Below are positions 9,901 to 19,700 of a DNA stretch of 64,000 nucleotides, piece by piece. Source of the DNA: Paenibacillus kyungheensis. GTDB lineage: Bacteria > Bacillota > Bacilli > Paenibacillales > Paenibacillaceae. A program made the translations under genes and the position numbers. The stretch is taken from assembly GCF_028606985.1 (NCBI RefSeq), contig NZ_CP117416.1, positions 375,501 through 439,500 of the forward strand, given 5' to 3'. The notes under the pieces are model-generated. The model did not search any database and was not told the DNA's origin. It saw only the letters and a program-made list of their open reading frames with translations. Every line of letters begins with the position of its first letter. The stretch's first letter is position 1.

Positions 9901-10387
9901 AGAACTAGCGAAATATGAAAGTATTCAAGCCAAAATTGTAGAACTAGAAGGTATGTTAAGTCGTTATGAAGGCGAAGAAAAACTAACCGATCAGTTCTTA
10001 CAAGCATTGTATACCGATACGATTACTAAAAAAGGTGCATTGTACGTCTATGATCGTGATCCTGAAGAAGAAGCTTGGGATGCTTTTGCAAATCTGATGA
10101 AGAGCCGTAATTTTGTGGAATTTGAAGTATTTGAACATTTCCGCAATCTAGATCAGAAAAATCGTGCAACATTGATGCGCAAAGCAGATCGTCGTGACAA
10201 TGAAATTACTTCGTCTGAAGATATTGCACCGCTTTTGAATAAATTAGATGAATTGTACGAAGCGTATCTGGAAGCAAGAGATCGTCTAGAATACGAACGT
10301 GTCGAATTGGCTAATGGAGATGAAGCTTACCAGTTCTACAAACAAATGGTTACTAAATTAAGCGATATTCGCCGGAAGTTGAAATAA
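6998..10387 (+). CDS. FtsZ/tubulin-like GTPase (Tubulin_2 / FtsZl-type family)
   Basis: 1129 residues, three times the length of FtsZ. The N-terminal GTPase domain shows a glycine-rich Rossmann loop GLGGTG (38-43) and the tubulin signature GGTGSG (189-194) in the context FLLTGLSGGTGSG. The long C-terminal part (about 400-1129) is mainly helical with charged coiled-coil stretches. Makarova and Koonin described FtsZ-like families of this sort next to VWA genes and suggested membrane remodelling. GTP-driven polymerisation in the cytoplasm is therefore expected but not shown. The next gene follows after one base, indicating tight coupling. ATG at 6998 has AAGGGGG 8 nt upstream. Confidence 0.9.
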   Translation: MKPIVREHIQQLDVSLGGGIVSDKIRVDTIDNPILIIGLGGTGIDALLRLKYQINRRFKLPEDPMTKKKQDKPDNVEFLAFETNEQDRNKKYKGIGLDPINEFVLLSNAEIGGLLQNRSLLEPYITEWLSPELGITDGMNGAAGVRQAGRLLLFTKINQVVQSIDKKIKTLSVGTNKKLMVFLLTGLSGGTGSGCFLDISYIVRGIVERDYGAAGVDRLNMLGYLFTPDVNLSNKSLSEHTREYIRKNGYAALKELDYWMNVDSRGERFKQQYGSILNVNSPLAPFNLCHLISATNTEGKLLENAYDYCMNVTAENITNFMASEEKASGEEFAIHDYISNIRTNIAQMNRAYPANYEYNIIGASSAVLPIEEMTTYLAYRLFQKMDKMFDQAPDQEAVENFARKLGVDVETMTKTFESRVPEPLPGFENSERLSFNNVVKMQAVNMDTELEQTFLIRAREEYIKAKQQLPGEIVGQFSDQIRRMFLHPEQGPFYVSRLLYSEKGFSLLKMLLSYIETLRESQTRIPRDIESAADYANERLGDAKSAFVSKDKKKNVYIEAKIDEYWLRADVERTQQMIEFYEDLYEMLNRENNRIYGVFTEVLNALSSIFEKNGELLTNANEQEDHRGNKTYYWNLVSVPDISKAVSDIMDSKDGDDLIRDFSAQLLEHSDQWVKEQEVDIVRSISDFLSDKFGDLITRSMEDFLVMKYGQDEPIEKFVERTIASKLDDEAVPVFHLSNSAGNLHFPSWGFVSVPVQAPSILRGIRNFQNNALGKSHFTIKESKVKNRIFWLNTRNGVPLFVYTPLKVYEENYERTILDREGIGRHLVQTEKENWTYLPSPIPEQSWGETYTNARVQSYNARVRADYARAKQLGIIVEKDADQNTSSRFAVHFTQPFDLVPTLASYDMRLDAPRPNLGEVKRALAELRRLMAEGLPHESTKDIFGSFNEDLARENLIRSPKMIERVRAELAKYESIQAKIVELEGMLSRYEGEEKLTDQFLQALYTDTITKKGALYVYDRDPEEEAWDAFANLMKSRNFVEFEVFEHFRNLDQKNRATLMRKADRRDNEITSSEDIAPLLNKLDELYEAYLEARDRLEYERVELANGDEAYQFYKQMVTKLSDIRRKLK

Positions 10388-10388
10388 G

Positions 10389-12815
10389 ATGGACGTTCGG
10401 CTGAAACAATTCGCAGATGCATATGCTGCTGACGAGGAGAAAACAGCCGGGCAGGGAGATGGGCGGAGCAGTATTCACTACCCCGCCGTTTTCCTGTTTA
10501 TCGGAGATCTGATTCAAGATGCTGTCCGTCCTGTTATGCAGATTAATGCTCAGAAGTGGGATAATAGTGCTGGTGTGATGTATGTAGAGATTGCTCCTGA
10601 ACCTACAGGAGAAGAACAGCAAGCAAGACGGGCTAATGAAGCTCGATATGAACAAGAACAAAACGTGAATTCTATGCGTACAGGTCAAAGTACAGGTTCA
10701 TTAGAAGCGCAAAAAATCACTACCTTTTTATCTCGTCCTACAGTTAACGATCATAGTAAAAAAACGCAACGTCCTGATTGGCATCACCATTTTCAAAAAG
10801 ATGGCAAGCATCTGCTGGAACTGAATCGTACGTTCCGGCAGGCGGCTCGCCGTTTAGCTGAGTTCGGACGGATGTATTCTTCGTTTGATCGATTGCATGT
10901 ATCGGTGATAACGCGTGTTGATGATCCGATGAATATTTTGGTTCCAGAAATATCGCTATTAGCACGTTCGATTCTAGGTCAGTCTTTCAAATCAGTGCAG
11001 ATGGATATGTATGCGCTCATCTATGAAGGCGATCAAGAAGAACAATTTGGATATGCCAGTTCAGCAGGAGTAGCATTTCTAAAAGAATTGGAATATATTC
11101 AACGTGCAGATTATACATTAACTGCACCATTACAACGTACTGAAGATGGATTAGCTGTGATGGTACAACATTCACCATCGCCGTTATTTGAATTAGCGTA
11201 TGTGTTATCTGATCGTAATGAACGCGGAATTTCGGTTAATGGTGGGATGGAAAGTAGCTACGATATTATTTGCAGGATTAGCTTGCTCAAAAATCGTCAA
11301 CGTCTGGAAACAGGTGGAGAATCTTCTTTTTACGGATCTGATTATAACAATAATGCTTTCAAAAATAATGTTCGTAATGGGGAAGGCAATCAAGGGTTAG
11401 TCTCTGCAGGATTTGCTAGAGTCAGACGACCCGATCGAGCGATTGCATTAACTGTTTTGGAGCAATTTTTCTATGGAATAATGAAACGAATGAAACATAC
11501 AACGATTCTAGGCAGTCGTGAAAAGTTCGAGTTGTTAGGTCTGGATGAACAACGTATCGACGAACGAGTTGATATGTTAGTCCCTAATAGTAGTCGTTTG
11601 GAAGATATGAATGGTCTTATGACCCGTACAACAAGCTTTAGTCATCTGAAATCGCTAAGTCTACGTGAAGCAGAACATGCATTGTTCGAATATGGTGGAG
11701 AACGCTTTTTCCATGATAATTATGAACAAGAAATGATCAAGCGGATCGAGCAATGGGATGCAGGGCGTGAACTTCAAGCTAATATTGCAGAGATGCTTCG
11801 TCAACATCCTCATCTTCATTTTTACCAGCTTGCAGAGTGGACCGATGAATCTGGCGAACAGAGTATGTGGACTGATTATCATGCACGTACTCGTGATCTA
11901 ATGCATACGCTTGAAAGTGCACAGGCGGAATTGGACGAGTGGTATGACAGTCGGGCAGATGATTTATCTTTTCAACGATTACCTTTTATGGAAAAGCATA
12001 ATATTCGCGGGTTGACCCGTGCGTTGATTGATACGATTTATCCACGCAAATTGCATATTTTAAGATTGCAAACTAGATTGCGTCTATATCGTCGTTTCGA
12101 AGAGCATCTTACTGCTGTTCATCGTGATAGTATGCAACAGGTGAAAAGTATGGATACGATCGGTTCTAATTTACAAGCGGCGGCAACAGACAGTATCCGT
12201 ACAGCAGATGATTATATCGGGCAAAATATCCATGATTACTATAGTCGTCTTACGGCTGAAGTGATGGAGGAGATTGAGGAAAAACGTGGCGATGGTGCTT
12301 TTTTTGAAGAGCGCAGTGTAGGCGATGTGACATTGCTGTTGCAACAAGGAGCTTCGACGCTGGTGGAACGTCTGATGGAGGTGTGTCGTAAAGAACTATT
12401 AGCATCACGTTCATTTACACAGACATTCGAACAGGAACTGCTGAATCGCGCTAATGTTACGATTGAGTATGAGAACAAGCAAGCTTTATCGCAAGAAGAT
12501 TTGTTCAAAGAACTGTATCGTACTTTAGAAGATCGAGCGGTTATCCATATTCGTCTGCTAGATTATACGCATAAACATCGTTATGAAGAAAAATATATGT
12601 TTGGTAATGCTAATGGTGACTTTGTCCGTTATGCCGCAGGTGTAGATAATACGACTCGCATTTACAAAACAGGATTCGTCCATGAAGATCGCACCAGTGG
12701 TGTAGAAAAGCTGAATCTGATGGGTGGATTTACGATTGAAGATTTAATTTACTATCGTAATGGTAAAACGTACTATGATACGTATATTGCAAACGGGTAT
12801 GATTTTCACGCATAG
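10389..12815 (+). CDS. Probable nucleotide-motif-less FtsZ-like partner of the upstream tubulin-like protein
   Basis: 808 residues starting one base after the stop of the tubulin-like gene. No named family recognised, but by eye its N-terminal 300 residues follow that protein: VFLFIGDLIQD (34-44) aligns with ILIIGLGGTGID, LHVSVITRVDDPMN aligns with LMVFLLTGLSGGTG, FLKELEY with ALKELDY, and SPLFELAYVLSDRNERG with the SPLAPFNLCHLISATNTEG segment. Both nucleotide-binding glycine motifs are gone (GLGGTG to GDLIQD; GGTGSG to a segment starting D178-D179-P180). I infer a non-hydrolysing partner, as a heterodimer subunit or capping factor. The C-terminal half is helical. The identity as protein-coding is certain; the fold is inference. 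Confidence 0.8.
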   Translation: MDVRLKQFADAYAADEEKTAGQGDGRSSIHYPAVFLFIGDLIQDAVRPVMQINAQKWDNSAGVMYVEIAPEPTGEEQQARRANEARYEQEQNVNSMRTGQSTGSLEAQKITTFLSRPTVNDHSKKTQRPDWHHHFQKDGKHLLELNRTFRQAARRLAEFGRMYSSFDRLHVSVITRVDDPMNILVPEISLLARSILGQSFKSVQMDMYALIYEGDQEEQFGYASSAGVAFLKELEYIQRADYTLTAPLQRTEDGLAVMVQHSPSPLFELAYVLSDRNERGISVNGGMESSYDIICRISLLKNRQRLETGGESSFYGSDYNNNAFKNNVRNGEGNQGLVSAGFARVRRPDRAIALTVLEQFFYGIMKRMKHTTILGSREKFELLGLDEQRIDERVDMLVPNSSRLEDMNGLMTRTTSFSHLKSLSLREAEHALFEYGGERFFHDNYEQEMIKRIEQWDAGRELQANIAEMLRQHPHLHFYQLAEWTDESGEQSMWTDYHARTRDLMHTLESAQAELDEWYDSRADDLSFQRLPFMEKHNIRGLTRALIDTIYPRKLHILRLQTRLRLYRRFEEHLTAVHRDSMQQVKSMDTIGSNLQAAATDSIRTADDYIGQNIHDYYSRLTAEVMEEIEEKRGDGAFFEERSVGDVTLLLQQGASTLVERLMEVCRKELLASRSFTQTFEQELLNRANVTIEYENKQALSQEDLFKELYRTLEDRAVIHIRLLDYTHKHRYEEKYMFGNANGDFVRYAAGVDNTTRIYKTGFVHEDRTSGVEKLNLMGGFTIEDLIYYRNGKTYYDTYIANGYDFHA

Positions 12816-12840
12816 CTTTTACTCTGAGTTTGACCGCTTC

Positions 12841-12957
12841 GGGAAGAAAATTGCTCTTGTCATCGCTGTTGCAAGATTGTCCCTTGAATAACCGCTTTGC
12901 GGTCGGGATAATCTTGCAAAGGTGATCGTTTCACTCTTTCAGAGCAATTGCCTTCCC
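12841..12957. repeat. Long nested palindromic repeat, copy 2 (inverted, diverged)
   Basis: 117 bp with outer arms GGGAAG/CTTCCC (12841/12952), middle arms AATTGCTCT/AGAGCAATT (12849/12941), inner arms TTGCAAGATTGTCCC/GGGATAATCTTGCAA (12869/12905) and core ACCGC-TTT-GCGGT (12891). The CTTGAATAACCGC...CGGTCG segment matches the reverse complement of the core at 13296-13316, so it belongs to the same family in opposite orientation. A second small hairpin, CTCCGCT/AGCGGGGAG, follows at 12957-12975. It begins 25 nt after the stop of the 808-aa gene and could act as a transcript-ending or stabilising structure. Confidence 0.75.
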
Positions 12958-13202
12958 TCCGCTCAGAGCGGGGAGTAAATGCTAAAAGTTCAAAATAGGA
13001 GCGTTTGCCTGGCAGGGTGAGGCAAGGGGTAAAGGATAAGAGAAAATTACTTTTAAAAACTTTAAGCGGCTCCTCCATTTCTTGTATACACTTATTTGAA
13101 AAATTATTCGTTGTAAAAAGTCATTCAATAGATTAAAAGAAAAATCTCTTCAAAGCTTTTCAAAATTCTTTAAAAACTATGTAGCCACTTACCGCGTAAC
13201 GA
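12958..13202. other. Intergenic spacer between palindromic repeats, no gene seen
   Basis: Part of a 680-bp gap between the 808-aa gene and the second VWA gene. AT-rich apart from a small hairpin at its left edge. The minus-strand frame across it (12860-13078) has no ribosome binding site and overlaps the palindrome. Confidence 0.5.
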
Positions 13203-13358
13203 AGGGGCAAAGATTGATCCGAAAGCAGCGTAGCGTTCGCATTACAAGTTTTCTTTAGAAAACTACTTCGTAAGCATATGCTAGATTCGGATATCGACCG
13301 TCTAGCGGTCATTCAAGATATCCGATCTTAACAGCGAGCGAAAGGATAATCTTTTCCT
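13203..13358. repeat. Long nested palindromic repeat, copy 3
   Basis: Outer arms AAAGATTGATCC (13209) and GGATAATCTTT (13344) enclose CGGATATC (13288) paired with GATATCCG (13317) around a GACCG-TCTAG-CGGTC core. The core and its ATTCAAG loop side match copy 1 at 6858-6895 in the same orientation. A smaller hairpin, GTTTTCT/AGAAAAC, sits inside the left arm near 13248-13263. It lies upstream of the second VWA gene. Confidence 0.7.
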
Positions 13359-13497
13359 CGAAGTGGTCAAACTTACACTCATTCCCTACATAGCTTTTTC
13401 ATCTACTTCATTAAAATTTAGATGTAATGATACACTTCAATCGCTCAAATGTATAAACGAAATGTCATATATTCATATGAAAGGGGAGATGCCACGT

Positions 13498-14775
13498 ATG
13501 CAACGCAAAGTGAATTGGCTTATGGTATTGTTCAGCCTTATTGGAGGCGCGATCGGATTTATCGTAGGAGAATGGTTGATTCATTCTTATTTTGATCAGA
13601 TGCCACGAGTGCTTCTTATTGGATTGTATTTTGGAATTATCAGTCTATTTATTGGTGGATTTTGTTTGTTAGCTGAAACGATTTCACCGAAATTAAATGG
13701 AGCATCCTGGCGTCAACGTTATGCAGGGCTTTCGTGGAAATTATTTGTACCGGCTACTTTGGTGCTTATGTTTTTAGGAGGACTTGGTGGAGAAGCGATT
13801 TACCAGATCGGATTCAATGGAGTCAAATCGATTCGTGACGTTGTCGTGGTGATCGATAACTCCGGTAGTATGAGAGCAACAGATCCGCAAAATCAACGTT
13901 TTCAAGCGGTTAAAAATATGATCAATTCAATGGATGATGATAAACGTGTCGGTATTATCGAATTCAGCGATCAAGCGAATGTAGTATTGCCATTGACTGA
14001 AATCAATGATGCCTCCAAACAGCAGATTAATGCTACGATGGACGCGATGCAAACAACGAGTGGAGGTACTAATTTTACAGGTGCTTTGGATACTGCAATG
14101 CAACAGATTACTGCTCAAAATGATGATACCCGTGGTACAGTCGTCATTATGTTGTCTGATGGATATAGTGCGCTGGATATGTCTGCACTTGCTCCTTATC
14201 AAGCCAAATCCATCTCGATCAATACGGTTGGTTTGAATTTGACAGATGCAGGCGGCACAAATCTACTTACAGATATCGCTAGTCAAACAGGCGGTAACTA
14301 TTACAATGTAGCTGATGCTTCGCAATTGCCACAGACGTTCCAACAGATTTACGATACATTAGACAAACGTACACTGGTTACAGAACGCAGTGAACCTTTT
14401 TATAGCAATCTGTATTATGTGATTCTGCATGTGATACTGGTGATGTTATTAGGCGCATTGATGGGTGTGGGTATGGGATTAATGTTCGACAATCGCTTTT
14501 TGGCACGTAGCTTCGGAATCGGGGGCGGTGTAGCTGGATTACTGGCTGGTTGGTTATTGGAGTGGGGGATCGGCAAAACCGATTGGACAGACGGAGTGAT
14601 ACGCTTTTTAGCGGTTATGATTCTGGCATTTATTATTGCAATGTTCACATTGGTGGTTCCGATTGGTGAAAATAGTAAACGTATGATCAAAAGCAGTTCT
14701 ACACCACCGCCACCTACACCTTCAGAAGGGCCACGTCGACGTCGTGGAACAAGTAGTGGTACATTTCAACGTTAA
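13498..14775 (+). CDS. Multi-TM VWA-domain membrane protein
   Basis: 425 residues from ATG 13498, chosen because AAAGGGGAG (13480-13488) sits 9 nt before it; a longer frame opens at 13363 but has no ribosome binding site. Three hydrophobic segments lie in the first ~105 residues, then a VWA domain with MIDAS D120-N-S122-G-S124, a TNFTGAL threonine loop and the MLSDGYS aspartate. Two or three further membrane helices follow, and a basic Pro-rich tail ends the protein. The VWA domain is thus held between membrane segments, resembling BatA/BatB-like topology. Its position between tubulin-like and GTPase genes suggests it is a membrane docking component of the same machine. Confidence 0.9.
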   Translation: MQRKVNWLMVLFSLIGGAIGFIVGEWLIHSYFDQMPRVLLIGLYFGIISLFIGGFCLLAETISPKLNGASWRQRYAGLSWKLFVPATLVLMFLGGLGGEAIYQIGFNGVKSIRDVVVVIDNSGSMRATDPQNQRFQAVKNMINSMDDDKRVGIIEFSDQANVVLPLTEINDASKQQINATMDAMQTTSGGTNFTGALDTAMQQITAQNDDTRGTVVIMLSDGYSALDMSALAPYQAKSISINTVGLNLTDAGGTNLLTDIASQTGGNYYNVADASQLPQTFQQIYDTLDKRTLVTERSEPFYSNLYYVILHVILVMLLGALMGVGMGLMFDNRFLARSFGIGGGVAGLLAGWLLEWGIGKTDWTDGVIRFLAVMILAFIIAMFTLVVPIGENSKRMIKSSSTPPPPTPSEGPRRRRGTSSGTFQR

Positions 14776-14853
14776 TTACGTTTTGTTTTATTACAGATAC
14801 ATTTAAATACAGTCAAACATAGATAGAAGTAGACTCAGAAGGGGGATCTTTAT

Positions 14854-15510
14854 ATGCTGTACACCGAACTGAAAACCAATCAAGGAATCCATGGTTTGAC
14901 CGGACAAGCGCAAGATGGATTGTGTACATTGCGTTGGTTATGGCCACGCGATACAGAAGCGGTCTATATTGAAAAAGTAACGCAGATGTCCGCAGTTGGC
15001 GAAGAAGGTAGTTCATCAGATCAGCCAGATTCTTCTCCTGCGAGTCTGCGTCTATATACCAAAGAAGAATATAAAGCGAACAATGGATATATCGAAAGAG
15101 TCGATCATTTTGGGAGGATGACATATACCGTATATATGACGTATGAAGAACAAGGAGAAACTGTACTTGTGCGTCAACCGGATGGTCAAAATACGATTGA
15201 ACTTAGTGCAGGCAAAGCCAAAATTTATTACTCGATTAAGCAACAAGGAGTATGGTTTGGCAAACGTAAAACGGTGCGAATCGAAGTTCATGCAGAAGTG
15301 CCTATTCCCAAAGAAGTATTATGTTATGTGAAAAAAGAAGGCGGGTATGCTGTCAATAAAGATGATGGGATTGTATATCCATTTGCAGCTCCTTTTCAAG
15401 CAGGACGTAATGAATTGCCCGCGATTGAAGTAGGCAAAAATGAATATGTAAGACTCTTTTTTACCGATGGACGTACATACGGACAGATGTACGAATTGAT
15501 TTTGGAGTAG
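14854..15510 (+). CDS. Beta-rich cytoplasmic protein, unknown function
   Basis: 218 residues with no signal peptide, membrane helix or catalytic motif. The pattern of alternating hydrophobic and polar residues, with repeated aromatic positions, points to one or two beta sandwiches; residues 45-58 are a Ser/Gly/Asp-rich linker. ATG 14854 follows AAGGGGG by 8 nt. It ends 16 nt before the GTPase gene, so it belongs to that operon, probably as an adaptor. No homologue recognised. Confidence 0.85.
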   Translation: MLYTELKTNQGIHGLTGQAQDGLCTLRWLWPRDTEAVYIEKVTQMSAVGEEGSSSDQPDSSPASLRLYTKEEYKANNGYIERVDHFGRMTYTVYMTYEEQGETVLVRQPDGQNTIELSAGKAKIYYSIKQQGVWFGKRKTVRIEVHAEVPIPKEVLCYVKKEGGYAVNKDDGIVYPFAAPFQAGRNELPAIEVGKNEYVRLFFTDGRTYGQMYELILE

Positions 15511-15526
15511 GGGGAAGATCGTTGAG

Positions 15527-16789
15527 ATGAATATCTTCGATTGGTTTAAAAAGAAACCGGAAGCCGCGCCTAGACCGTTATTTTACGATATCGTTTGCCC
15601 GTATTGTTTTAATAAATTTTCACCGGAAGAAGTAGAATTTCGTGCTTCACATCACCGTGAAGATGATGAAGATTACGGACTCGGTGAAGATGCAAAGTTA
15701 AATAAATATCGTTCTCGCTTTGGACTGGATACGGTTCATGATATGGAAGCGGTATTGCTACCAACAGATGTTCCTGAAGAACAGCGTATTTATTCGGATC
15801 ATGTACTGGTGGGACTCAATGACCGCTATGGCGAAGTCACACGTCGTCGTCTGTGTCCGCATTGTCATAATGAATTACCGGTCACTTCAGGCAAAGTACC
15901 TAGCAATATTATTTCGATTGTGGGTGCTTCGCAGGTAGGTAAGTCTGTCTATATGACAGCACTAATCCATACGTTGCAAAATACTACAGCAGAAAATTTT
16001 GATGCCGCCTGTATGCCACTAACCACAGAGATTAGTCGCAAATTCCGTATCAATTACGAAGAACCTTTATTTGAACGTGGCGATCTACTGGGTTCTACGC
16101 AAAAAGAACGGATGCAAGAACCGTTTATTTTCCAATTTGTTTTCAAAGATGAAGAGAAGCCACCGTTAACACTGGTGTTTTTTGATGTAGCTGGTGAAGG
16201 TATGGTTGATCAGGATTATTTGGGACTGCATGGTCAGCATATTAAAAACTCTGCCGGGATTTTGTTTATGGTCGATCCGCTTCAGATTCGCTCGATCCGA
16301 GATCGTATTCGGATTAAGCTTGGTGACGATAAAGGAGAATGGGTGTCTCGCTATGATGAGCCACGTGATGTGGTATTAACTTTATTTAGCGATTTTATAG
16401 CTCATCAAGAAGATAGCAAAACCAATATTCCAACAGCTGTTGTGCTGACTAAAAGCGATATGCTGGAATCATTGCGTGGAGATGAAGGCGAATATATCAA
16501 ATCCAACAGTAATGTGTTCCATAATGTAATCCATCGTGATTATTTTGATTTGAATGAATTTGAAAATATAGATGGTGAAATTCGCCGTTTTATTGAGCGT
16601 GTCGATCGTCCATTTAAAGGAACGATGGATGTATATTTCAAAGACACTGCTTATTTTGCTGTCTCGGCATTAGGAAGTAATCCTATCGACCAGAAGCTAC
16701 AAAGTGTCGTTAGTCCGATTCGTGTCGATGAGCCATTTATCTGGTTATTGTACAAACTGAATTACATCGAGGGGAGAGGAAACGCTTGA
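15527..16789 (+). CDS. TRAFAC-type GTPase with N-terminal zinc-binding motifs
   Basis: 420 residues. Two CxxC pairs (C24/C27 and C110/C113) probably bind one zinc in front of the G domain. G-domain motifs are P-loop GASQVGKS (133-140), switch II/Walker B FFDVAGEG with the DxxG aspartate, and TKSD in the context VLTKSDML. The arrangement fits TRAFAC GTPases found in predicted conflict or stress systems together with GAP1 proteins. The stop overlaps the TTG start of the next gene (TTGA), which encodes a GAP1-like protein, matching that known pairing. Expected to act as a nucleotide-dependent switch in the cytoplasm. Confidence 0.88.
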   Translation: MNIFDWFKKKPEAAPRPLFYDIVCPYCFNKFSPEEVEFRASHHREDDEDYGLGEDAKLNKYRSRFGLDTVHDMEAVLLPTDVPEEQRIYSDHVLVGLNDRYGEVTRRRLCPHCHNELPVTSGKVPSNIISIVGASQVGKSVYMTALIHTLQNTTAENFDAACMPLTTEISRKFRINYEEPLFERGDLLGSTQKERMQEPFIFQFVFKDEEKPPLTLVFFDVAGEGMVDQDYLGLHGQHIKNSAGILFMVDPLQIRSIRDRIRIKLGDDKGEWVSRYDEPRDVVLTLFSDFIAHQEDSKTNIPTAVVLTKSDMLESLRGDEGEYIKSNSNVFHNVIHRDYFDLNEFENIDGEIRRFIERVDRPFKGTMDVYFKDTAYFAVSALGSNPIDQKLQSVVSPIRVDEPFIWLLYKLNYIEGRGNA

Positions 16790-19700
16790 GTTTATTCTCG
16801 AATGCCCTTATCGATCAACAGATGTATACCCGGGAGAAAAGTGGTATTTTTCGCTCTACCGAGGGGTACGATACGATTGCCAAATCGTCTGGACTTGATA
16901 ACTCGTTTATCAAAAAGTATATTCATCCATTATGCGTATATGATGCGCCGGCAGAGTTGTTAGCCAAAGGTGAAAAAGAAGATGCTTTATTTCCGTCTGC
17001 CTTACAATTGGTACGACTGGAAAATGGTGATATTGTACTTGGAACTAGCCATTACGTAAATGCTGATTTTACAGGGCTAAGAAGTACATTCTTTTCACAT
17101 AATTATGTAATTCCTGCGGTGCGTGCTGAAGAGTGGGTACATCACTATGATCGCTGGTTACAAGCGGATTTTGAGGAAAAGTATGATGTAGAGCAAGGGC
17201 AAGACTTACCACAATTGCAAGATATTCCGTCTACACCGTCTGCTTCAAATAGTATGGCTGTATTAGAGGAATTAGGAATAGATGGAGCTACTTTTCGGCA
17301 ATTGATCGGTGCAGTGATGTCTGCGATTCATAAGCGTCGTAAAGTATATATTTCGCTGAATGTACCGATTACTGAACTGTCTGTATATGCCAAGCGATTA
17401 ACAGCGGTGATTACAGAAGCTCTTCCTTATGCTTTCCGTCGTCGTCTAGGATTTACCACTTATGCGAAAGAACCCGAAAGCCGTAAAGGGATTCAATTGA
17501 TGTTTGTTGAAAGTGGTTCGATTCGTGCGGGTGATCGCAATATTGAGCGTGATTATCATTTTGACTGGAGTACAGGTCGTATCCATCCAGCTCAACCGGA
17601 AAAAGCAGGTCAAGTATACACCGAATGGGTCTGGGAGCATATTACACAACCGGATCAATTGCGTGCATTACAAGAATTTGCTGATAGCGGGCAAGCAGGA
17701 ATCGATGCTTCGACAGAAGAGTTACCTGATCCTGCACATTATGATGAGTGGACAACGTTGTTTCGTGTAGAAGCGGGCGACGAACAATTATATAGCGAGC
17801 ATCCTGCGGCTATCTTGCAATCGTTGCTTACACATTTACGACCAGCAGGCGCGCTGGATTCTGCAATGCGTGTAAATGATTTATTTTTATCACGTTTTGA
17901 TCGTGAATTTGATGAAGTACGGACAGGTGTTGTACCGGATATTGCGATTGCAGAATGTTTTGCAGAGTATTACGGTATCGATGAAGTACATACCGGACGC
18001 AAAATTGTAGAGTATTTTATCTGGGCGATTCGTAATGCTGTTGCGGCAGGACAGACAGCAGCAAGTCAGGCATTCTATGTAATGATGGAGAAACATCCTG
18101 CTTTAAATGATGCATTTATCAAAATGGCAGGTAGTCAGCCTAGTCTTGCAGTTATGTTATTAAATCCGTTAATAGAACGTAAATTCCATCAAGCACAGAC
18201 TGTCGAAGAAGTGATTCAATTGGCTGTAGAATGGGGCACGACCTATCCAGATTTACTAGAGATGGACGATTATTGTAATCGTGCAGGTCAATCTTTTATG
18301 GAAGCTTTACGGCATAGCTCTGACTTGATGATCGCTACAGGTAAAGTATTTACTTTATTAGATGAAGTAGATACCGGTTCATTACATGGAAAAGTGATTC
18401 CACCCGAAGCTTGGAGACAATCCGGTCTAGGAGATGATATGCGAGCTTCTGCGGAACGATTATTATTGAATGATCTGGAATGGTCAACACTGACTCGTGA
18501 AAAGTTGTTGCAAGCAGATTTCCTATCTCTTCCGTTACCAAGTGATGAATATCCTGAACGTGCTGATCGCCGTCTCAATGCCAAAAAATTAGCACTACAA
18601 TTATTATATATTTGGTTTACTGAAAAAGAATTATCCGCAGATTTAATGAATTTATTGCATCAATTACAACCGAATGAGAAAGATCAAGTACAACAACTAG
18701 GACGCTTATGGCTAGCCAATGATATTCGAAAAGGACAATTCGGACGGTTGGCGGCAGCTTTTAGCTATAGTGCTGAACCGAATGACTTGGATTATTCTGC
18801 AATGGTAGAAGCGGTTCGCCAGCATGCGAGTACTCCTGAACAAATTTATACTTTTTTCCATTGGTCAGAAGGACGTGCAGAATTTATGCTACCTGACCCT
18901 GCTTCATCAACTAGCGATCATTTGTTAGATAAAGATCGAGCCCGTACAGCCGATACTCCAAAAAAAACATCGGGTCGCAAGTCGCAAAGTCCACGATTTG
19001 TACCTGCTTATGAGACTGCTATTCTGGCGTATTTTCGCAGGCATGATCCAGAAGCATTTCGCAGAGGAGAACTTGCTTCGCAAGCGAAAGCTGATTTTCC
19101 CAAAGAAGGAGCAGCATTGCGAGCAGTATACCTTAAAGCAAGAGATGAATTAGCTACACCATTATCAAAATGGTTTAAACGTAATCGTAAACGCATGCCC
19201 TTATTAGCGCTACTAGCGGTTGTCTTACTGGTAGCGATCGGTGGATTATCTGTATATGCATTAAAAGTATTTGGCGTGATTACTGTCGAGCAAGCGGCAC
19301 CTGCGGTTGATCCGATACCAGAAGTGACCGAACCGCCGACAGAAACCGTTCAATTGCCCAAAGTAGTAGTCACATTATTGACTCCAGATGCAGATACCAG
19401 TGCAACGCCAACCACAGGTACAGATAACAGTAGTACCAGTAATAGTAATAGTAATAGTAATAGTAATGCGACAGGTCTTGCTTTTCACTTTGCAGATCTA
19501 GCTACTTGTGAAGCATTCAAACCTACCAAAGCAACATTGCTGATGGGGAACGGGCAAAAAGTAGATTATACTCAATTGAATGCCAAGTCGCTTTGCAAGA
19601 CGTCCACGAGTAGCGGGAATACTTCTTCTGATTCTTCAGCAGAAGATTCTACAACTAACCGTACCGACGATACATCCAGTACTACAGGTATGAGCGATAA

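Noticed and set aside
12860..13078. 72-aa minus-strand frame after the 808-aa gene
   Set aside because: Lies over palindrome copy 2, no ribosome binding site, no recognisable protein pattern.
19438..19467. Short direct repeats as possible CRISPR
   Set aside because: Pure hexamer microsatellite inside a gene, no spacers and no cas genes.
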